64,000 nt of DNA from Pseudomonas sp. RIT-PI-AD. Lineage in GTDB: Bacteria; Pseudomonadota; Gammaproteobacteria; Pseudomonadales; Pseudomonadaceae. The notes beneath the pieces are model-generated. The model saw nothing but the letters and a program-made list of their open reading frames with translations, ran no database searches and had not been told where the DNA came from. Below, in pieces: positions 19,518-29,752 of this stretch. Location of the stretch: positions 1 through 64,000 of the forward strand of contig NZ_JANZKU010000021.1 of assembly GCF_025642785.1 (NCBI RefSeq), given 5' to 3'. The position numbers and the translations under genes were made by a program. Position 1 is the first letter of the stretch. The number at the start of each line of letters is the position of its first letter.

Positions 19518-20255
19518 ATGCGTTATGTCGTACTGGATACCGAAACCACCGGCATGCCGGTCACCGATGGCCACCGGATCATCGAGATCGGCTGCGTCGA
19601 ACTGGTCGGCCGGCGCCTGACCGGCCGGCACTTCCACGTCTACCTGCAGCCCGATCGCGAAGTCGACGAAGGCGCCATCGCGGTGCACGGGATCACCAAT
19701 GACTTCCTGGTCGGCAAGCCGCGCTTCAAGGACGTCGCCGACGAGTTCTTCGAATTCATCAAGGGCGCCGAGCTGATCATCCACAACGCGGCGTTCGACA
19801 TCGGCTTCATCAACAACGAATTCGGCCTGATCGGGCACACCGAGCGCAGCGAAATCACCGAGCACTGCACGGTGCTGGATACGCTGCTGATGGCCCGCGA
19901 ACGCCACCCGGGCCAGCGCAACAACCTCGATGCCCTGTGCAAGCGCTACGGGGTCGACAACTCCGGCCGCGACCTGCACGGCGCCTTGCTCGATGCCGAG
20001 ATCCTGGCCGACGTCTTCCTCGCCATGACCGGCGGGCAGACCCACCTGTCGCTGGCGGGCGAGGGCAGCGACAACGACGGCAGCGGGCGCCAGCAGGCGA
20101 CCCCGATCCGTCGCCTGGCGGCGGATCGCCCGCGCTTGCGGGTCATCCGCGCCAGCGAGGACGAACTCGCCGCCCACGTCGCGCGGCTGGCGATCATCGA
20201 GAAGGCGGCCGGCGCCCCGCCGGTATGGGCGCAGCTCGAGGTCGGCGCCGAGTGA
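19518..20255 (+). CDS. dnaQ: DNA polymerase III epsilon subunit (proofreading exonuclease)
   Basis: DnaQ is the 3'-5' exonuclease of the replicative polymerase. The 245-residue protein has the DEDDh motifs: Exo I LDTETTG (Asp7, Glu9), Exo II HNAAFDIGF, and Exo III with HGALLDAE. The C-terminal part from about residue 185 holds the less conserved linker and the alpha-binding tail. The sequence YVVLDTETTGM, with AVHGITNDFL, is typical of the gammaproteobacterial subunit. It lies downstream of rnhA and probably shares transcription. Confidence 0.97.
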   Translation: MRYVVLDTETTGMPVTDGHRIIEIGCVELVGRRLTGRHFHVYLQPDREVDEGAIAVHGITNDFLVGKPRFKDVADEFFEFIKGAELIIHNAAFDIGFINNEFGLIGHTERSEITEHCTVLDTLLMARERHPGQRNNLDALCKRYGVDNSGRDLHGALLDAEILADVFLAMTGGQTHLSLAGEGSDNDGSGRQQATPIRRLAADRPRLRVIRASEDELAAHVARLAIIEKAAGAPPVWAQLEVGAE

Positions 20256-20381
20256 CAGCCGGCGGCGTCGCGGATGCGACCTTTTCTTACAGGCTGATGC
20301 CCGGGGGGTTCCGCCTGTAGGAGCGAGTCTCTACCCTGGCGGCACGAGCGGGCCGGTGCCCGCCGCCTTCAGGACGCCACA

Positions 20382-22637
20382 ATGTATAAAGACCTAAAAT
20401 TCCCCGTCCTCATCGTTCACCGCGACATCAAGGCCGACACCGTCGCCGGTGAGCGGGTCCGCGGCATCGCGCGCGAACTCGAGCAGGATGGCTTCAGCAT
20501 TCTCTCCACCTCCAGTTCCGCCGAGGGGCGCATCGTCGCTTCCACCCATCATGGCCTGGCCTGCATCCTGCTGGCCGCCGAAGGCGCGGGCGAGAACCAG
20601 CGCCTGCTGCACGACGTCGTGGAGCTGATCCGAGTCGCCCGGGTGCGCGCGCCGCAGTTGCCGATCTTCGCCCTGGGCGAACAGGTGACCATCGAGAACG
20701 CGCCGGCCGAAGCCATGGCCGATCTCAACCACCTGCGTGGCTTGCTCTATCTGTTCGAGGACACCGTGCCCTTCCTCGCGCGGCAGGTGGCCCGGGCGGC
20801 GCGCAATTACCTCGACGGCCTATTACCGCCGTTCTTCAAGGCACTGGTGCAGCACACGGCGCAGTCGAACTATTCCTGGCACACGCCCGGCCATGGCGGT
20901 GGCGTGGCCTATCGCAAGAGCCCGGTGGGCCAGGCATTCCACCAGTTCTTCGGGGAAAACACCCTGCGTTCCGACCTCTCCGTGTCGGTGCCGGAGCTGG
21001 GCTCGCTGCTGGACCATACGGGTCCATTGGCGGAGGCCGAGGCCCGTGCGGCACGTAATTTCGGCGCCGATCACACCTTCTTCGTGATCAACGGCACCTC
21101 GACCGCGAACAAGATTGTCTGGCATTCGATGGTGGCGCGCGACGACCTGGTGCTGGTGGACCGCAACTGCCACAAGTCGATCCTCCACGCGATCATCATG
21201 ACCGGCGCGATCCCGTTGTACCTGAGCCCCGAGCGCAACGAGCTGGGCATCATCGGGCCGATTCCGCTGAGCGAGTTCACCCGCGAGTCGATCCAGGCGA
21301 AGATCGATGCGAGCCCGCTGGCCCGTGGTCGCGAGCCGAAGGTGAAGCTGGCGGTGGTGACCAACTCCACCTACGACGGCCTGTGCTACAACGCCGAAAT
21401 GGTCAAGTGCACCCTGGGCGATTCCGCCGAGGTGCTGCATTTCGACGAGGCCTGGTATGCCTACGCGGCCTTCCACGAGTTCTATCAGGGGCGCTATGGC
21501 ATGGGCACCGTGCGCCACGAGCACACCCCGCTGGTGTTCACCACCCACTCGACGCACAAGCTGCTGGCGGCGTTCAGCCAGGCGTCGATGATCCACGTGC
21601 AGGACGGCGGCGCGCGCCAGCTCGACCGCGAGCGTTTCAACGAAGCCTTCATGATGCACATCTCCACCTCGCCCCAGTACGGCATCATCGCCTCCCTGGA
21701 CGTGGCCTCGGCGATGATGGAAGGTCCGGCCGGGCGTTCGTTGATCCAGGAAACCTTCGATGAGGCGCTGAGCTTCCGCCGGGCCCTGGCCGCCCTGGGC
21801 CGCAACCTGCAGCCGGAGGACTGGTGGTTCACCATCTGGCAGCCGCCGATGGCGGAAGGCGTGGACAGCGTCACCACTTCCGACTGGCTGTTGCAGCCGG
21901 ACGCGGAGTGGCACGGATTCGGCGACGTGGCGGAAAACTACGTGCTGCTTGATCCGATCAAGGTCACCCTGACCATGCCCGGGCTCACCGCCGGCGGGCG
22001 CCTGGACGAACGCGGGATTCCCGCGGCGGTGGTCAGCAAGTTCCTCTGGGAGCGCGGTCTGGTGGTGGAGAAGACCGGCCTCTACTCGTTCCTGGTGTTG
22101 TTCTCCATGGGCATCACCAAGGGCAAGTGGAGCACGCTGCTCACCGAGCTGCTGGAATTCAAGCGCCACTACGACGCCAACGTGCCGCTGATCCAGGCGC
22201 TGCCGTCGGCCGCCCAGGCGGGCGGCACGCGCTACCAGGGCATGGGCTTGCGCGACCTGTGCGACGAACTGCACAACTGCTACCGGGACAACGCCACCGC
22301 CAAGGCGCTGAAGCGGATGTACACGGTGTTGCCGGAGCTGGCCATCAAGCCCGCCGACGCCTACGACAAGCTGGTGCGCGGCGAGGTGGAGGCGGTGCCC
22401 ATCGAGGCGCTGGAGGGCCGCATCGCCGCGGTGATGCTGGTGCCCTATCCGCCGGGCATCCCGCTGATCATGCCCGGCGAGCGCTTCACCGAGGCGACCC
22501 GTTCGATCATCGACTACCTGGAGTTCGCCCGTACCTTCGATCGCAGCTTCCCAGGCTTCGATTCCGACGTGCATGGCTTGCAACACCAGGAAGGGCCCAA
22601 CGGACGCCTGTACACGGTGGAGTGCCTCAAGCACTGA
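20382..22637 (+). CDS. ldcA: Lysine decarboxylase (Orn/Lys/Arg decarboxylase family)
   Basis: LdcA makes cadaverine from lysine with pyridoxal phosphate. The 751-residue protein has the three-part layout of the family: an N-terminal wing domain (about 1-130), the fold type I catalytic core with the PLP lysine in STHKLLAA at Lys393 and the FDEAWYAYA segment, and a C-terminal domain. It matches PA1818 of P. aeruginosa in position after dnaQ. In PAO1, as I recall, a transporter gene and nhaB follow; neither is present here. The ribosome binding site is modest (AGGA before the ATG). Confidence 0.93.
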   Translation: MYKDLKFPVLIVHRDIKADTVAGERVRGIARELEQDGFSILSTSSSAEGRIVASTHHGLACILLAAEGAGENQRLLHDVVELIRVARVRAPQLPIFALGEQVTIENAPAEAMADLNHLRGLLYLFEDTVPFLARQVARAARNYLDGLLPPFFKALVQHTAQSNYSWHTPGHGGGVAYRKSPVGQAFHQFFGENTLRSDLSVSVPELGSLLDHTGPLAEAEARAARNFGADHTFFVINGTSTANKIVWHSMVARDDLVLVDRNCHKSILHAIIMTGAIPLYLSPERNELGIIGPIPLSEFTRESIQAKIDASPLARGREPKVKLAVVTNSTYDGLCYNAEMVKCTLGDSAEVLHFDEAWYAYAAFHEFYQGRYGMGTVRHEHTPLVFTTHSTHKLLAAFSQASMIHVQDGGARQLDRERFNEAFMMHISTSPQYGIIASLDVASAMMEGPAGRSLIQETFDEALSFRRALAALGRNLQPEDWWFTIWQPPMAEGVDSVTTSDWLLQPDAEWHGFGDVAENYVLLDPIKVTLTMPGLTAGGRLDERGIPAAVVSKFLWERGLVVEKTGLYSFLVLFSMGITKGKWSTLLTELLEFKRHYDANVPLIQALPSAAQAGGTRYQGMGLRDLCDELHNCYRDNATAKALKRMYTVLPELAIKPADAYDKLVRGEVEAVPIEALEGRIAAVMLVPYPPGIPLIMPGERFTEATRSIIDYLEFARTFDRSFPGFDSDVHGLQHQEGPNGRLYTVECLKH

Positions 22638-22750
22638 GCCCGTCGCGGACGGCGCCGGCCGTCCGCGCTCGTCCCCGGCGCGGCGCCGGGTCAAATGTGC
22701 GCCAAGCCGCGCTTCTCGGGGCCAGCATCGAACATTCAGGCCACGCTTGT

Positions 22751-22756
22751 TATAGT
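22751..22756 (+). promoter_or_regulatory. Possible -10 box TATAGT for the crotonase gene
   Basis: TATAGT lies about 70 bases before the crotonase start in an otherwise GC-rich gap. The -35 region is poor, so the assignment is tentative. Confidence 0.3.
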
Positions 22757-22825
22757 TGCGCGATTCCGTTCAACGAATCCCGGCGCCGCGCTTCGTGCCG
22801 TGCCGCGCCGCCCGAGGTGACCAGC

Positions 22826-23638
22826 GTGCCCGAATATCAAGCCTTCCGCGTCGAAGTGGCGGACAAGATCGCCCATGTGGTGATCGACCGTCCGGAAAAG
22901 ATCAATGCGATGAACGCAGACTTCTGGACGGAAATCATCGAGGTATTCCGCTGGGTCGACGACACCGATGAGGTCCGGGTCGTGGTGCTCTCGGGGGCCG
23001 GCAAGCATTTTTCCTCGGGCATCGACCTGATGCTGCTGGCCGAGGTCGGCAATTCCCTGGGCAAGGATGTCGGGCGCAACGCCGAAACCCTGCGACGCAA
23101 GATTCTCCAGTTGCAGGCCTCCTTCAATGCGGTCGACCTGTGCCGCAAGCCGGTACTCGCCGCCATCCATGGCTATTGCCTGGGCGGGGCGATCGACCTG
23201 ATCTCGGCGTGCGACATGCGCTACGCCACCCGCGACGCCCAATTCTCCATCAAGGAAATCGACATCGGCATGGCCGCCGACGTCGGCACCCTGCAGCGCC
23301 TTCCCAGGCTCATCGGCGACGGCATGATGCGTGAGCTGGCCTACACCGGCCGGACCTTCGACGGCGAAGAGGCGCGTGAGCTGGGGCTGGTCAACCGGAC
23401 CTACGCGGATGCCCCTGCGTTGATCGAGGGCGTCTTCGCCATCGCCCGCGACATCGCCGCGAAATCGCCCCTGGCGGTGCGCGGCACCAAGGAAATGATC
23501 CGCTACATGCGCGACCACCGCGTCGACGACGGCCTGGAGTACATCGCCACCTGGAACGCGGCGATGCTGCAGTCCGCCGACCTGCGGGTGGCCATGGCGG
23601 CCCACATGGGCAAGCAGAAACCGGAATTCGCCGACTGA
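22826..23638 (+). CDS. Enoyl-CoA hydratase/isomerase family, dienoyl-CoA isomerase-like
   Basis: The 270-residue crotonase-fold protein has the oxyanion segments FSSGIDLMLL and YCLGGAIDLISACDMRYA. The stretch KEIDIGMAADVGTLQRLP, with its Glu and Asp, is the hallmark of delta3,5-delta2,4-dienoyl-CoA isomerases (ECH1 type) rather than of hydratases. It would shift double bases in unsaturated fatty acyl-CoA during beta-oxidation. The GTG at 22826 has GAGGTGA upstream and gives the normal family length; the frame is open far upstream only because it overlaps ldcA out of frame. It is followed closely by fimL. The position matches PA1821. Confidence 0.9.
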   Translation: MPEYQAFRVEVADKIAHVVIDRPEKINAMNADFWTEIIEVFRWVDDTDEVRVVVLSGAGKHFSSGIDLMLLAEVGNSLGKDVGRNAETLRRKILQLQASFNAVDLCRKPVLAAIHGYCLGGAIDLISACDMRYATRDAQFSIKEIDIGMAADVGTLQRLPRLIGDGMMRELAYTGRTFDGEEARELGLVNRTYADAPALIEGVFAIARDIAAKSPLAVRGTKEMIRYMRDHRVDDGLEYIATWNAAMLQSADLRVAMAAHMGKQKPEFAD

Positions 23639-23676
23639 TGCAGTACGAGAACGTTGCGCGGGAGGCGCGTTAAACC

Positions 23677-25359
23677 ATGGTGACTGGAGCCACGTCCCTC
23701 AGCCTGGTACGCGACGAATTGTTCGCGACCATGGAACAGGCCGAACAGAGCCTGGAACATTTCATCGTCGAGCGACAGAACGGCAGCCTGCTGCAGCAGG
23801 CGGTCGAGAGCCTGCACCAGGTGCGCGGCACGCTGAACCTGATCGAGTTGGCCGGCGCGGAGCTGCTGGCCCAGGAGGTCTTGCAGCAGGCCATGGACAT
23901 CCCGGTGAGCGCCGGCGAGGAGCGCGACAACCAGCTCGCCGCGCTGAGCAATGCGCTCTACGTGCTGCGCCGCTACCTGGAAGGGGTCGACGCCCACCGC
24001 CGGGAAATGCCCGAGCTGCTGCTGCCGGCGATCAACGATCTGCGCCAGGCCGGCGCCCAACCGGCGCTCCCGGAAAGCTTTTTCTTCAGCGCCCGCCTGG
24101 ATCAGCAACGGCCGGTCGTCGCGGCCGTCGAGCCCTCGGCGAAACGCGATGACGAGGCCCGACGCCTTCGCCACATGTATCAGGTCGGCCTGCTCGGGTT
24201 CATCCGCGAGCAGAACCAGCAAGCCAGCATGAAGCTCATGGGCCGCGCCCTGGCACGGCTGGACAGCCTCTACGCGGGAGAGCCGCGGGCGCGCCTGTGC
24301 TGGATCGGCGCGGCGGCCATCGAGGCCCAGGTGGATGGGCAACTGCTGCCGCGCAAGGCGCGCAAGCAGCTGTTCTCGCGGCTCGACCGGGAGTTGAAGG
24401 CTTTGCTCGGCGCGCCGGCTTACGAAGCGCCCCGAGGCCTGATGAAGGAGCTGCTGTACCTGGTGGCACTGGCCGACAGCCATGGGCCACGAGCCAGCGA
24501 AGTGCGCGAGTTGTTCGGCTTGGCGCCATTGCCGTTCACCGATCACTTGCTCGAAGAGGAATACCAGCGCCTGGCCGGTCCCGGCCAAGCGGTGATGCGT
24601 TCGCTGTCCTCGGCGATCCGCGAGGAGCTCGCCAGCGTCAAGGACACGCTCGACCTGATCGAGCGCGGCACCGCCCAGCGCGAGAGCTTCGGCACCCTGC
24701 ATGCGTTGCTCGGCAAGCTGGCCAAGACCCTCGGCATGGTCGGCCTGACGTCGGCGGGCAACGCGTTGCACGCGCAACTGCCGGTGGTGGCCGGCTGGAG
24801 CCAGGATGATGCCGCCGCACCGGAAACCCCGGCGCTGCACAAGCTGGCGGATGCCGTGCTCTACGTGGAGAGCATGGTCGCCAGCCTGGAGCGTGGCCAG
24901 CCGCCCGAGCAGCGGCCGCAAGCGGCGGCGGCCGGCCAGGAGGCCGAGTCCTTCGCCGACCACCAGTTGTTCGAGGCGCGCATCGTAGTGGTGGATGAGG
25001 CGCGTGCCGGAATCGGCATGGCCAAGCGCGCCATCACCGCCTACCTGGAATCCAACGGCGACAAGCTGCATCTGGCCAACGTGCCCTTCAGCCTGCACAC
25101 CGTCCGCGGCGGGCTCTGGTTCCTCAACCAGGAGCGTGCCGCCCATTTGGTGGGGGCCTGCGCGGAATACATCCAGAAGCAGATGCTGGAAAGCCCGCAG
25201 ATGCCTTCCGAGCAGATGCTGGAGACCCTCGCCGACGCCCTCACCAGCCTGGAGTATTACCTTGAGGCGGGTGCCGTGCTGCGTCCGGAAACCCAGCCCA
25301 GCGTGCTCGACCTGGCCGCCGAAAGCGTGCGGGCGTTGGGCCTGCCGGTGGCGGCATGA
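23677..25359 (+). CDS. fimL: Type IV pilus and cAMP regulator FimL
   Basis: FimL is a 560-residue protein resembling the N-terminal part of the chemosensory kinase ChpA/PilL but without the kinase core. In P. aeruginosa (PA1822) it links the Pil-Chp system, through PilG and FimV, to adenylate cyclase CyaB and so to twitching and Vfr-dependent virulence. Here the start [22 protein letters not shown] and the repeated Hpt-like helical segments (about 1-110 and 440-540) fit. I see no phosphorylatable His in these segments ([14 protein letters not shown] has a His, but in an unclear context). It overlaps nudC by ATGA. Confidence 0.92.
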   Translation: MVTGATSLSLVRDELFATMEQAEQSLEHFIVERQNGSLLQQAVESLHQVRGTLNLIELAGAELLAQEVLQQAMDIPVSAGEERDNQLAALSNALYVLRRYLEGVDAHRREMPELLLPAINDLRQAGAQPALPESFFFSARLDQQRPVVAAVEPSAKRDDEARRLRHMYQVGLLGFIREQNQQASMKLMGRALARLDSLYAGEPRARLCWIGAAAIEAQVDGQLLPRKARKQLFSRLDRELKALLGAPAYEAPRGLMKELLYLVALADSHGPRASEVRELFGLAPLPFTDHLLEEEYQRLAGPGQAVMRSLSSAIREELASVKDTLDLIERGTAQRESFGTLHALLGKLAKTLGMVGLTSAGNALHAQLPVVAGWSQDDAAAPETPALHKLADAVLYVESMVASLERGQPPEQRPQAAAAGQEAESFADHQLFEARIVVVDEARAGIGMAKRAITAYLESNGDKLHLANVPFSLHTVRGGLWFLNQERAAHLVGACAEYIQKQMLESPQMPSEQMLETLADALTSLEYYLEAGAVLRPETQPSVLDLAAESVRALGLPVAA

Positions 25360-26192
25360 CGGCCCCGGTGCGCTGGCAGCCGGCGTTGCTCGATAGCGCG
25401 AAGGATGGAGGCTGGGCATTGGTGCACAGCCAACTGCGCTTTCTCGCCGACGGCAATGGCGTGTTGTTCCCCCGGGAATGGCTCAAGCGCCAGGAGCTGC
25501 CCTGGATCGCCGAGCACGGCATCGGTCATTTCGAGGGCGAGCCGGTGTTCCTGCTGGAAGCGGAGGCGGGTGCCGAGCTGCCGGGTTGTGCCTGGCAAGG
25601 CCTGCGCCAGTTGATGATGCAGAGCGATGCGGAGACCTTCCGTATGCTCGGCTATGCCAGCCAGATCGGCACCTGGGCCCAGCAGAACCGCTTTTGCGGG
25701 AGCTGCGGCGCGCCTATGAAGCGCCTGCCCCACGAACGCGCGATGCACTGCGAGGCCTGTGGCCTGCACATCTACCCACGCCTGGCGCCCAGCATGATCG
25801 TGCTGGTGACACGCGGCGACGAATTGTTGCTGGCGCGCTCGCCGCGTTTCGCCAGCGGCGTGTACAGCACCCTGGCCGGCTTCGTCGAGCCGGGCGAGTC
25901 GGTGGAGGCATGCGTGCGCCGCGAGGTGCGCGAGGAAGTCGCGGTGGAAATCCACGCGCCGCGTTACATCGCCAGCCAGAGCTGGCCCTTTCCCCATTCG
26001 CTGATGCTCGGCTTCCACGCCGAGTACGCTTCCGGCGAAATCGTGCCGCAGCCCGGCGAAATCGAGGATGCGCGCTGGTTCCACCCGGACCGCCTGCCAC
26101 CCTTGCCGGCGCCGCATTCCATCGCGCGTTATCTGATCGACCTGTACCTGGCCCGCCGCTCAGGCGACGCCGAACCAGTGCTGCCAGGCTAG
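25356..26192 (+). CDS. nudC: NADH pyrophosphatase / NAD-cap hydrolase NudC
   Basis: NudC splits NADH into NMNH and AMP and removes NAD caps from RNA. The 278-residue protein has a four-cysteine zinc ribbon (CGSCGAP and CEACGLH region, about residues 113-135), the Nudix box [20 protein letters not shown], and the [14 protein letters not shown] segment diagnostic of NudC after it. The start codon overlaps the fimL stop (ATGA). Its 3' end overlaps the convergent TSUP gene by about 33 bases. Confidence 0.95.
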   Translation: MTAPVRWQPALLDSAKDGGWALVHSQLRFLADGNGVLFPREWLKRQELPWIAEHGIGHFEGEPVFLLEAEAGAELPGCAWQGLRQLMMQSDAETFRMLGYASQIGTWAQQNRFCGSCGAPMKRLPHERAMHCEACGLHIYPRLAPSMIVLVTRGDELLLARSPRFASGVYSTLAGFVEPGESVEACVRREVREEVAVEIHAPRYIASQSWPFPHSLMLGFHAEYASGEIVPQPGEIEDARWFHPDRLPPLPAPHSIARYLIDLYLARRSGDAEPVLPG

Positions 26193-26945
26193 CCGCGCGG
26201 TCAACGCCAGGACCACCAGGATGAATACCGGGCGGATGAACTTGGCGCCGCCACGGATGGCTGTGCGGGCGCCGAGGAAGGCGCCCGCCATCAGTGCCAC
26301 GCCCATGGCGATTCCCAGGGCCCAGGCCACCTGTCCGCCGGCGATGAACACGCCCAACGCCACCGCGTTGCTGACGAAGTTCATGCTGCGCGCCACGCCG
26401 CTGGCGCGCACCAGATCGAGCGGATACAGGAGCAGACTGCTGACGGTCCAGAACGCGCCGGTTCCCGGACCGGCGACCCCGTCGTAGAAGCCCAGTCCCA
26501 GCCCCTGGGGCCATTGACGGCCACGCGGGATGGGCGCGTCCGATGCATGGACGACGTCCGGCGTGCCGCCGAACAGAAGGTAAAGGCCACAGCCGAACAC
26601 TACCACCGGCAGCATCTGGTTCAGCCAGGCCGCCGGCAGCCAATGGGCGAGCACGGCGCCCAGTGCCGCGCCGATGGCGGTGGCCAGAAGCGCATTGCGC
26701 CATTGGCGCGGGTCGAACAGCCGGCGCCGGTAGAAGGTGAAACTGGCGATGCCCGAGCCGAAGGTGGCGCACAGTTTATTGGTGCCCAGCACCAGATGTG
26801 GCGGCAGACCCGCGGTGAGCAACGCAGGGATGGTCAGCAGGCCACCGCCGCCGGCGATGGCGTCGATGAAGCCGGCGAGGAAGGCGACGGCGGCGAGTAC
26901 GACCAGGGTGACCGGGTCGACCGCCAGCTCAAACGGAAAAGGCAT
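26160..26945 (-). CDS. TSUP family (TauE/SafE) membrane permease
   Basis: The 261-residue protein has about eight hydrophobic segments in the two-repeat TSUP layout, with [19 protein letters not shown] and [13 protein letters not shown] in the first half and [15 protein letters not shown] in the second. The family moves sulphur-containing or organic anions such as sulphite or sulphoacetate; the substrate here is unknown. The start at 26945 (MPFPFEL) fits family N-termini; frames opening at 26996 or 26978 would add polar residues. It converges on nudC with overlapping ends. Confidence 0.88.
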   Translation of the reverse strand: MPFPFELAVDPVTLVVLAAVAFLAGFIDAIAGGGGLLTIPALLTAGLPPHLVLGTNKLCATFGSGIASFTFYRRRLFDPRQWRNALLATAIGAALGAVLAHWLPAAWLNQMLPVVVFGCGLYLLFGGTPDVVHASDAPIPRGRQWPQGLGLGFYDGVAGPGTGAFWTVSSLLLYPLDLVRASGVARSMNFVSNAVALGVFIAGGQVAWALGIAMGVALMAGAFLGARTAIRGGAKFIRPVFILVVLALTARLAWQHWFGVA

Positions 26946-27044
26946 AAAAAACTCGATCTGTGTCTGATTGCGCGGCATTGCGTCTGGCCGCGGCAAAACC
27001 GGCTGCGCATAATGCCGGCAATTTCAAATGGAAGGGAAGTCTTC

Positions 27045-27695
27045 ATGCAGTACGTGGGCCTGGCCTTGGGCGTCGCACTGGTGGCGCTGCTGGCATTGCT
27101 GGTGGCGCTGCGGATCCTGTCGAACGGCCGCTGGCTGCTGGGCTGGCTGCGCGGCACCTGCGGGATGCTGTTCATCGGCCTGGCGTTGCTGATCGGGATG
27201 GTCGCCAAGGACCTGTCCAGCTACGCGCCGCTTCCGGAGGACAAGCCCCTGGTGACCCTGAGTTTCCAGGCCGACGGGGCGCAGCGCTACCGGGTCAACC
27301 TGCTGGAGGGGGGCGAGGAACACCAAGTCACTCTCGATGGCGATCTCTGGCAACTGGACGTGCGCCTGTTCAAATGGCGCGGCCTGGCCGAACTGATCGG
27401 CTTGCAACCGGGGTATCGCCTGGAGCGCCTGTCCGGGCGCTTCCTCGCCATCGAACAGCAACAGATGGCCCAGCATACCCAGGTGCAACTTGCGCAGAGC
27501 GCCTATGGCATCGACCTGTGGCGCTGGCTGCGCCTCGGCCAGCACCATTTCTTCCTCTTCGATCCCCAGGCCCAACGGGTGACCTATCTGCCGGTGGCGG
27601 ATGGCGCGGTCTACGCGGTGAACCTGACGCCCACCGGATTGCTCGCGCAGCCGATGAACCAGGTGGCGACCCAGGCCCTGAAAGACTGGCGCTAG
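27045..27695 (+). CDS. Conserved inner-membrane protein, 216 residues
   Basis: Two hydrophobic segments (about residues 4-24 and 36-55) are followed by a soluble domain of about 155 residues with alternating strands and helices. In databases such proteins are often labelled multidrug or cation efflux related without evidence; I see no transporter motif, and two membrane helices are too few for a pump. The ATG at 27045 has GAAGGGAAG upstream. The layout suggests an anchored domain exposed on one side. It ends before a strong terminator. Function unknown. Confidence 0.75.
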   Translation: MQYVGLALGVALVALLALLVALRILSNGRWLLGWLRGTCGMLFIGLALLIGMVAKDLSSYAPLPEDKPLVTLSFQADGAQRYRVNLLEGGEEHQVTLDGDLWQLDVRLFKWRGLAELIGLQPGYRLERLSGRFLAIEQQQMAQHTQVQLAQSAYGIDLWRWLRLGQHHFFLFDPQAQRVTYLPVADGAVYAVNLTPTGLLAQPMNQVATQALKDWR

Positions 27696-27703
27696 TCGCC
27701 GCG

Positions 27704-27737
27704 GAAAAAACGAAGGGGAGCGCAGGCTCCCCTTTTT
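27704..27737. terminator. Terminator between the membrane protein and SDR genes
   Basis: The hairpin GGGGAGC / GCTCCCC has a four-base loop, an A run on the left and T5 on the right, serving converging genes. Confidence 0.88.
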
Positions 27738-27754
27738 CGTGCCCGCTCGCGGGA

Positions 27755-28522
27755 TCAGGACAAGAAGCCGCCGTCGACATTCAACGCCACACCGGTGGTG
27801 TAGCTGGAGGCATCGCTGGCCAGATAGAGCACCGCGCCGGCCATCTCCTCCGGATCGGCTACGCGCTTGAGCGGGATACGTTGCAGAGCCATCTTGAGAA
27901 TACTGTCGTTCTGGGTCAGCGCAGAGGCGAACTTGGTGTCGGTGAGGCCCGGCAGCAGGGCGTTGCAACGGATGCCGAAGGCCGCGCACTCCTTGGCGAA
28001 GACCTTGGTCATGCTGATCACGGCGGCCTTGGTGACCGAATAGATGCCCTGGAACTCCCCCGGCGAAACACCGTTGATGGAAGCGACGTTGACGATGCTG
28101 CCGCCGCCGTTCTCGCGCATCAACTTGCCGCCCTCGATGGACATGAAGTAGTAGCCGCGAATGTTCACGTCCACGGTTTTCTGGAAGGCGCCGAGGTCGG
28201 TATCCAGCACGTTGCAGAACTGCGGGTTGGTGGCGGCGTTGTTGACCAGGATGTCCAGGCGCCCGAACCGTTCGCGGATTTGCGCGAAAGCGTTCTGGAT
28301 CTGCTCCATCTCGCCGATGTGGCAGGCGATGGCGGTGGCCTTGCCGCCGTCCTGGACGATGGCCTCGGCGACCGCCTGGCAGCCCTCGAGCTTGCGGCTG
28401 GAGACGATCACATGGGCGCCTTGCTGGGCGAGCAGGCGGGCGATGGCCTCGCCGATACCGCGGCTGGCGCCGGAGACGAAGGCGATCTTGCCGTCGAGAT
28501 CGAATAGCTGGGTCTTGGACAT
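27755..28522 (-). CDS. Short-chain dehydrogenase/reductase
   Basis: A classical SDR of 255 residues with the NAD(P) motif SGASRGIG near residues 18-25, NNAA, the catalytic Ser in VASINGVSPG, and YSVTK with Tyr and Lys. It oxidises or reduces a hydroxy group on an unidentified substrate. It lies 21 bases downstream of the acyl-CoA kinase-like gene, so the two are probably one operon and may act on the same intermediate, such as a hydroxyacyl-CoA. It matches PA1827 by position. Confidence 0.9.
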   Translation of the reverse strand: MSKTQLFDLDGKIAFVSGASRGIGEAIARLLAQQGAHVIVSSRKLEGCQAVAEAIVQDGGKATAIACHIGEMEQIQNAFAQIRERFGRLDILVNNAATNPQFCNVLDTDLGAFQKTVDVNIRGYYFMSIEGGKLMRENGGGSIVNVASINGVSPGEFQGIYSVTKAAVISMTKVFAKECAAFGIRCNALLPGLTDTKFASALTQNDSILKMALQRIPLKRVADPEEMAGAVLYLASDASSYTTGVALNVDGGFLS

Positions 28523-28543
28523 GGGGTTCCCCTGGTGATGGCG

Positions 28544-29611
28544 TTACAGCCGGGATTGATCGATGACCTTCAGGCTCATGTGTTCGAGCAGCTTGTTCAT
28601 CTGGATGAACTGCGCGAAGCGTTTGTCCTGGGTCTGGCCGTGGAAATAGCGGTAGTAGATCTGCTGGACGATACCGGCCAGGCGGAACAGGCCGTAGGTG
28701 TAATAGAAGTCGATGCTGGGGATCTCGATGCCGGAGCGTTCGGCGTAGTAGTCGGCGAACGCCTGGCGCCCGAGCATCCCCGGCAGGTGGCTCGGCTGGC
28801 GGCGCATCAGTTGCACCGGAGCCGGATCGTCGGCCTGGATCCAGTAGGCGAGGGTGTTGCCCAAGTCCATCAGGGGATCGCCCAAGGTGGTCAGCTCCCA
28901 GTCGAGCACGCCGATGATCTTCAGCGGGTCCCGGGGGTCGAGGATCACGTTATCGAAGCGGTAATCGTTGTGCACGATGGCGTGGGTGGGGTGATCGGCG
29001 GGCATCTTCTCGCGCAACCAGGCTTTCACCGCCTCCCAGGCCGGGGCATCGGGTGTCCGGGCCTTTTCGTAGCGATCGCTCCAACCGGCGATTTGCCGCT
29101 GTACGTAGCCCTCGGGTTTGCCCAGGTCGCCGAGGCCGCAGGCCTGGTAGTCGACGTTGTGCAGTTCAACCAGCTTGTCGATGAAGTTGTGGCACAGCGC
29201 GCGGGCCTGCCCCTCGTCCAGGCTCAGCCCCTCGGGCAGGTCGGCCCGCAGGATGATGCCCTCGACCCTTTCCATCACGTAGAACTCGGTACCGATCAGC
29301 GTCTCGTCCGTGCAGTGGACGTACGCCTTCGGGCAGTAGGGGAAGCCGGCGTTGAGCTGGTTGAGGATACGGTACTCGCGGCCCATGTCGTGGGCCGACT
29401 TGGCCTTGTGGCCGAAGGGCGGGCGTCGCAGGACGAATTCCCGCTGCGGGTATTCGATCAGGTAGGTCAGGTTCGAGGCGCCGCCCGGGAACTGGCTGAT
29501 GCGCGGCGTGCCTTCGAGTCCGGGGATGTGCGCCTTGAGGTAGGGGTCGATGAGCGCCGCGTCGAGCTCTTCGCCTTGGCGGATACCGGTGGACTGGTCA
29601 GTAAGCGTCAT
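28544..29611 (-). CDS. APH-family phosphotransferase, ACAD10/11 or LvaA-like
   Basis: The 355-residue protein has the aminoglycoside-phosphotransferase kinase fold: FPGGASNLTYLI near residues 40-51, VLRRPPFG, the catalytic loop IVHNDYRFDNVILD, and the metal site GVLDWELTTLGDP. This variant is the type found in ACAD10/11 and in LvaA, which phosphorylate 4-hydroxyacyl-CoA esters so that the hydroxyl can be eliminated. Antibiotic resistance is therefore not implied. An acyl-CoA dehydrogenase partner and an LvaB-type small subunit are not seen nearby. Gene order with the SDR suggests a fatty or hydroxy-acid catabolic role. Confidence 0.88.
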   Translation of the reverse strand: MTLTDQSTGIRQGEELDAALIDPYLKAHIPGLEGTPRISQFPGGASNLTYLIEYPQREFVLRRPPFGHKAKSAHDMGREYRILNQLNAGFPYCPKAYVHCTDETLIGTEFYVMERVEGIILRADLPEGLSLDEGQARALCHNFIDKLVELHNVDYQACGLGDLGKPEGYVQRQIAGWSDRYEKARTPDAPAWEAVKAWLREKMPADHPTHAIVHNDYRFDNVILDPRDPLKIIGVLDWELTTLGDPLMDLGNTLAYWIQADDPAPVQLMRRQPSHLPGMLGRQAFADYYAERSGIEIPSIDFYYTYGLFRLAGIVQQIYYRYFHGQTQDKRFAQFIQMNKLLEHMSLKVIDQSRL

Positions 29612-29752
29612 GCGTATCCCTTCTACTTATAATGAGTGCCCGCGACTATTGGCTAATCTAATTCGCCAGGGGACCGCTCACAAGCGACCAAGCCCCTTAT
29701 AGACCTGGGTGTTGCCCCGCGATCAAAGGGCTTGATTCATTGTCGCGGGACG

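Noticed and set aside
20310-20345. Possible REP element upstream of ldcA (TGTAGGAGCGAG)
   Set aside because: Only a half-element-like string is present and I see no second copy in the window, so a repeat call is not supported.
28544-29611. Aminoglycoside resistance gene
   Set aside because: The kinase fold is shared, but the sequence type is that of ACAD10/11 and LvaA, not of resistance enzymes.
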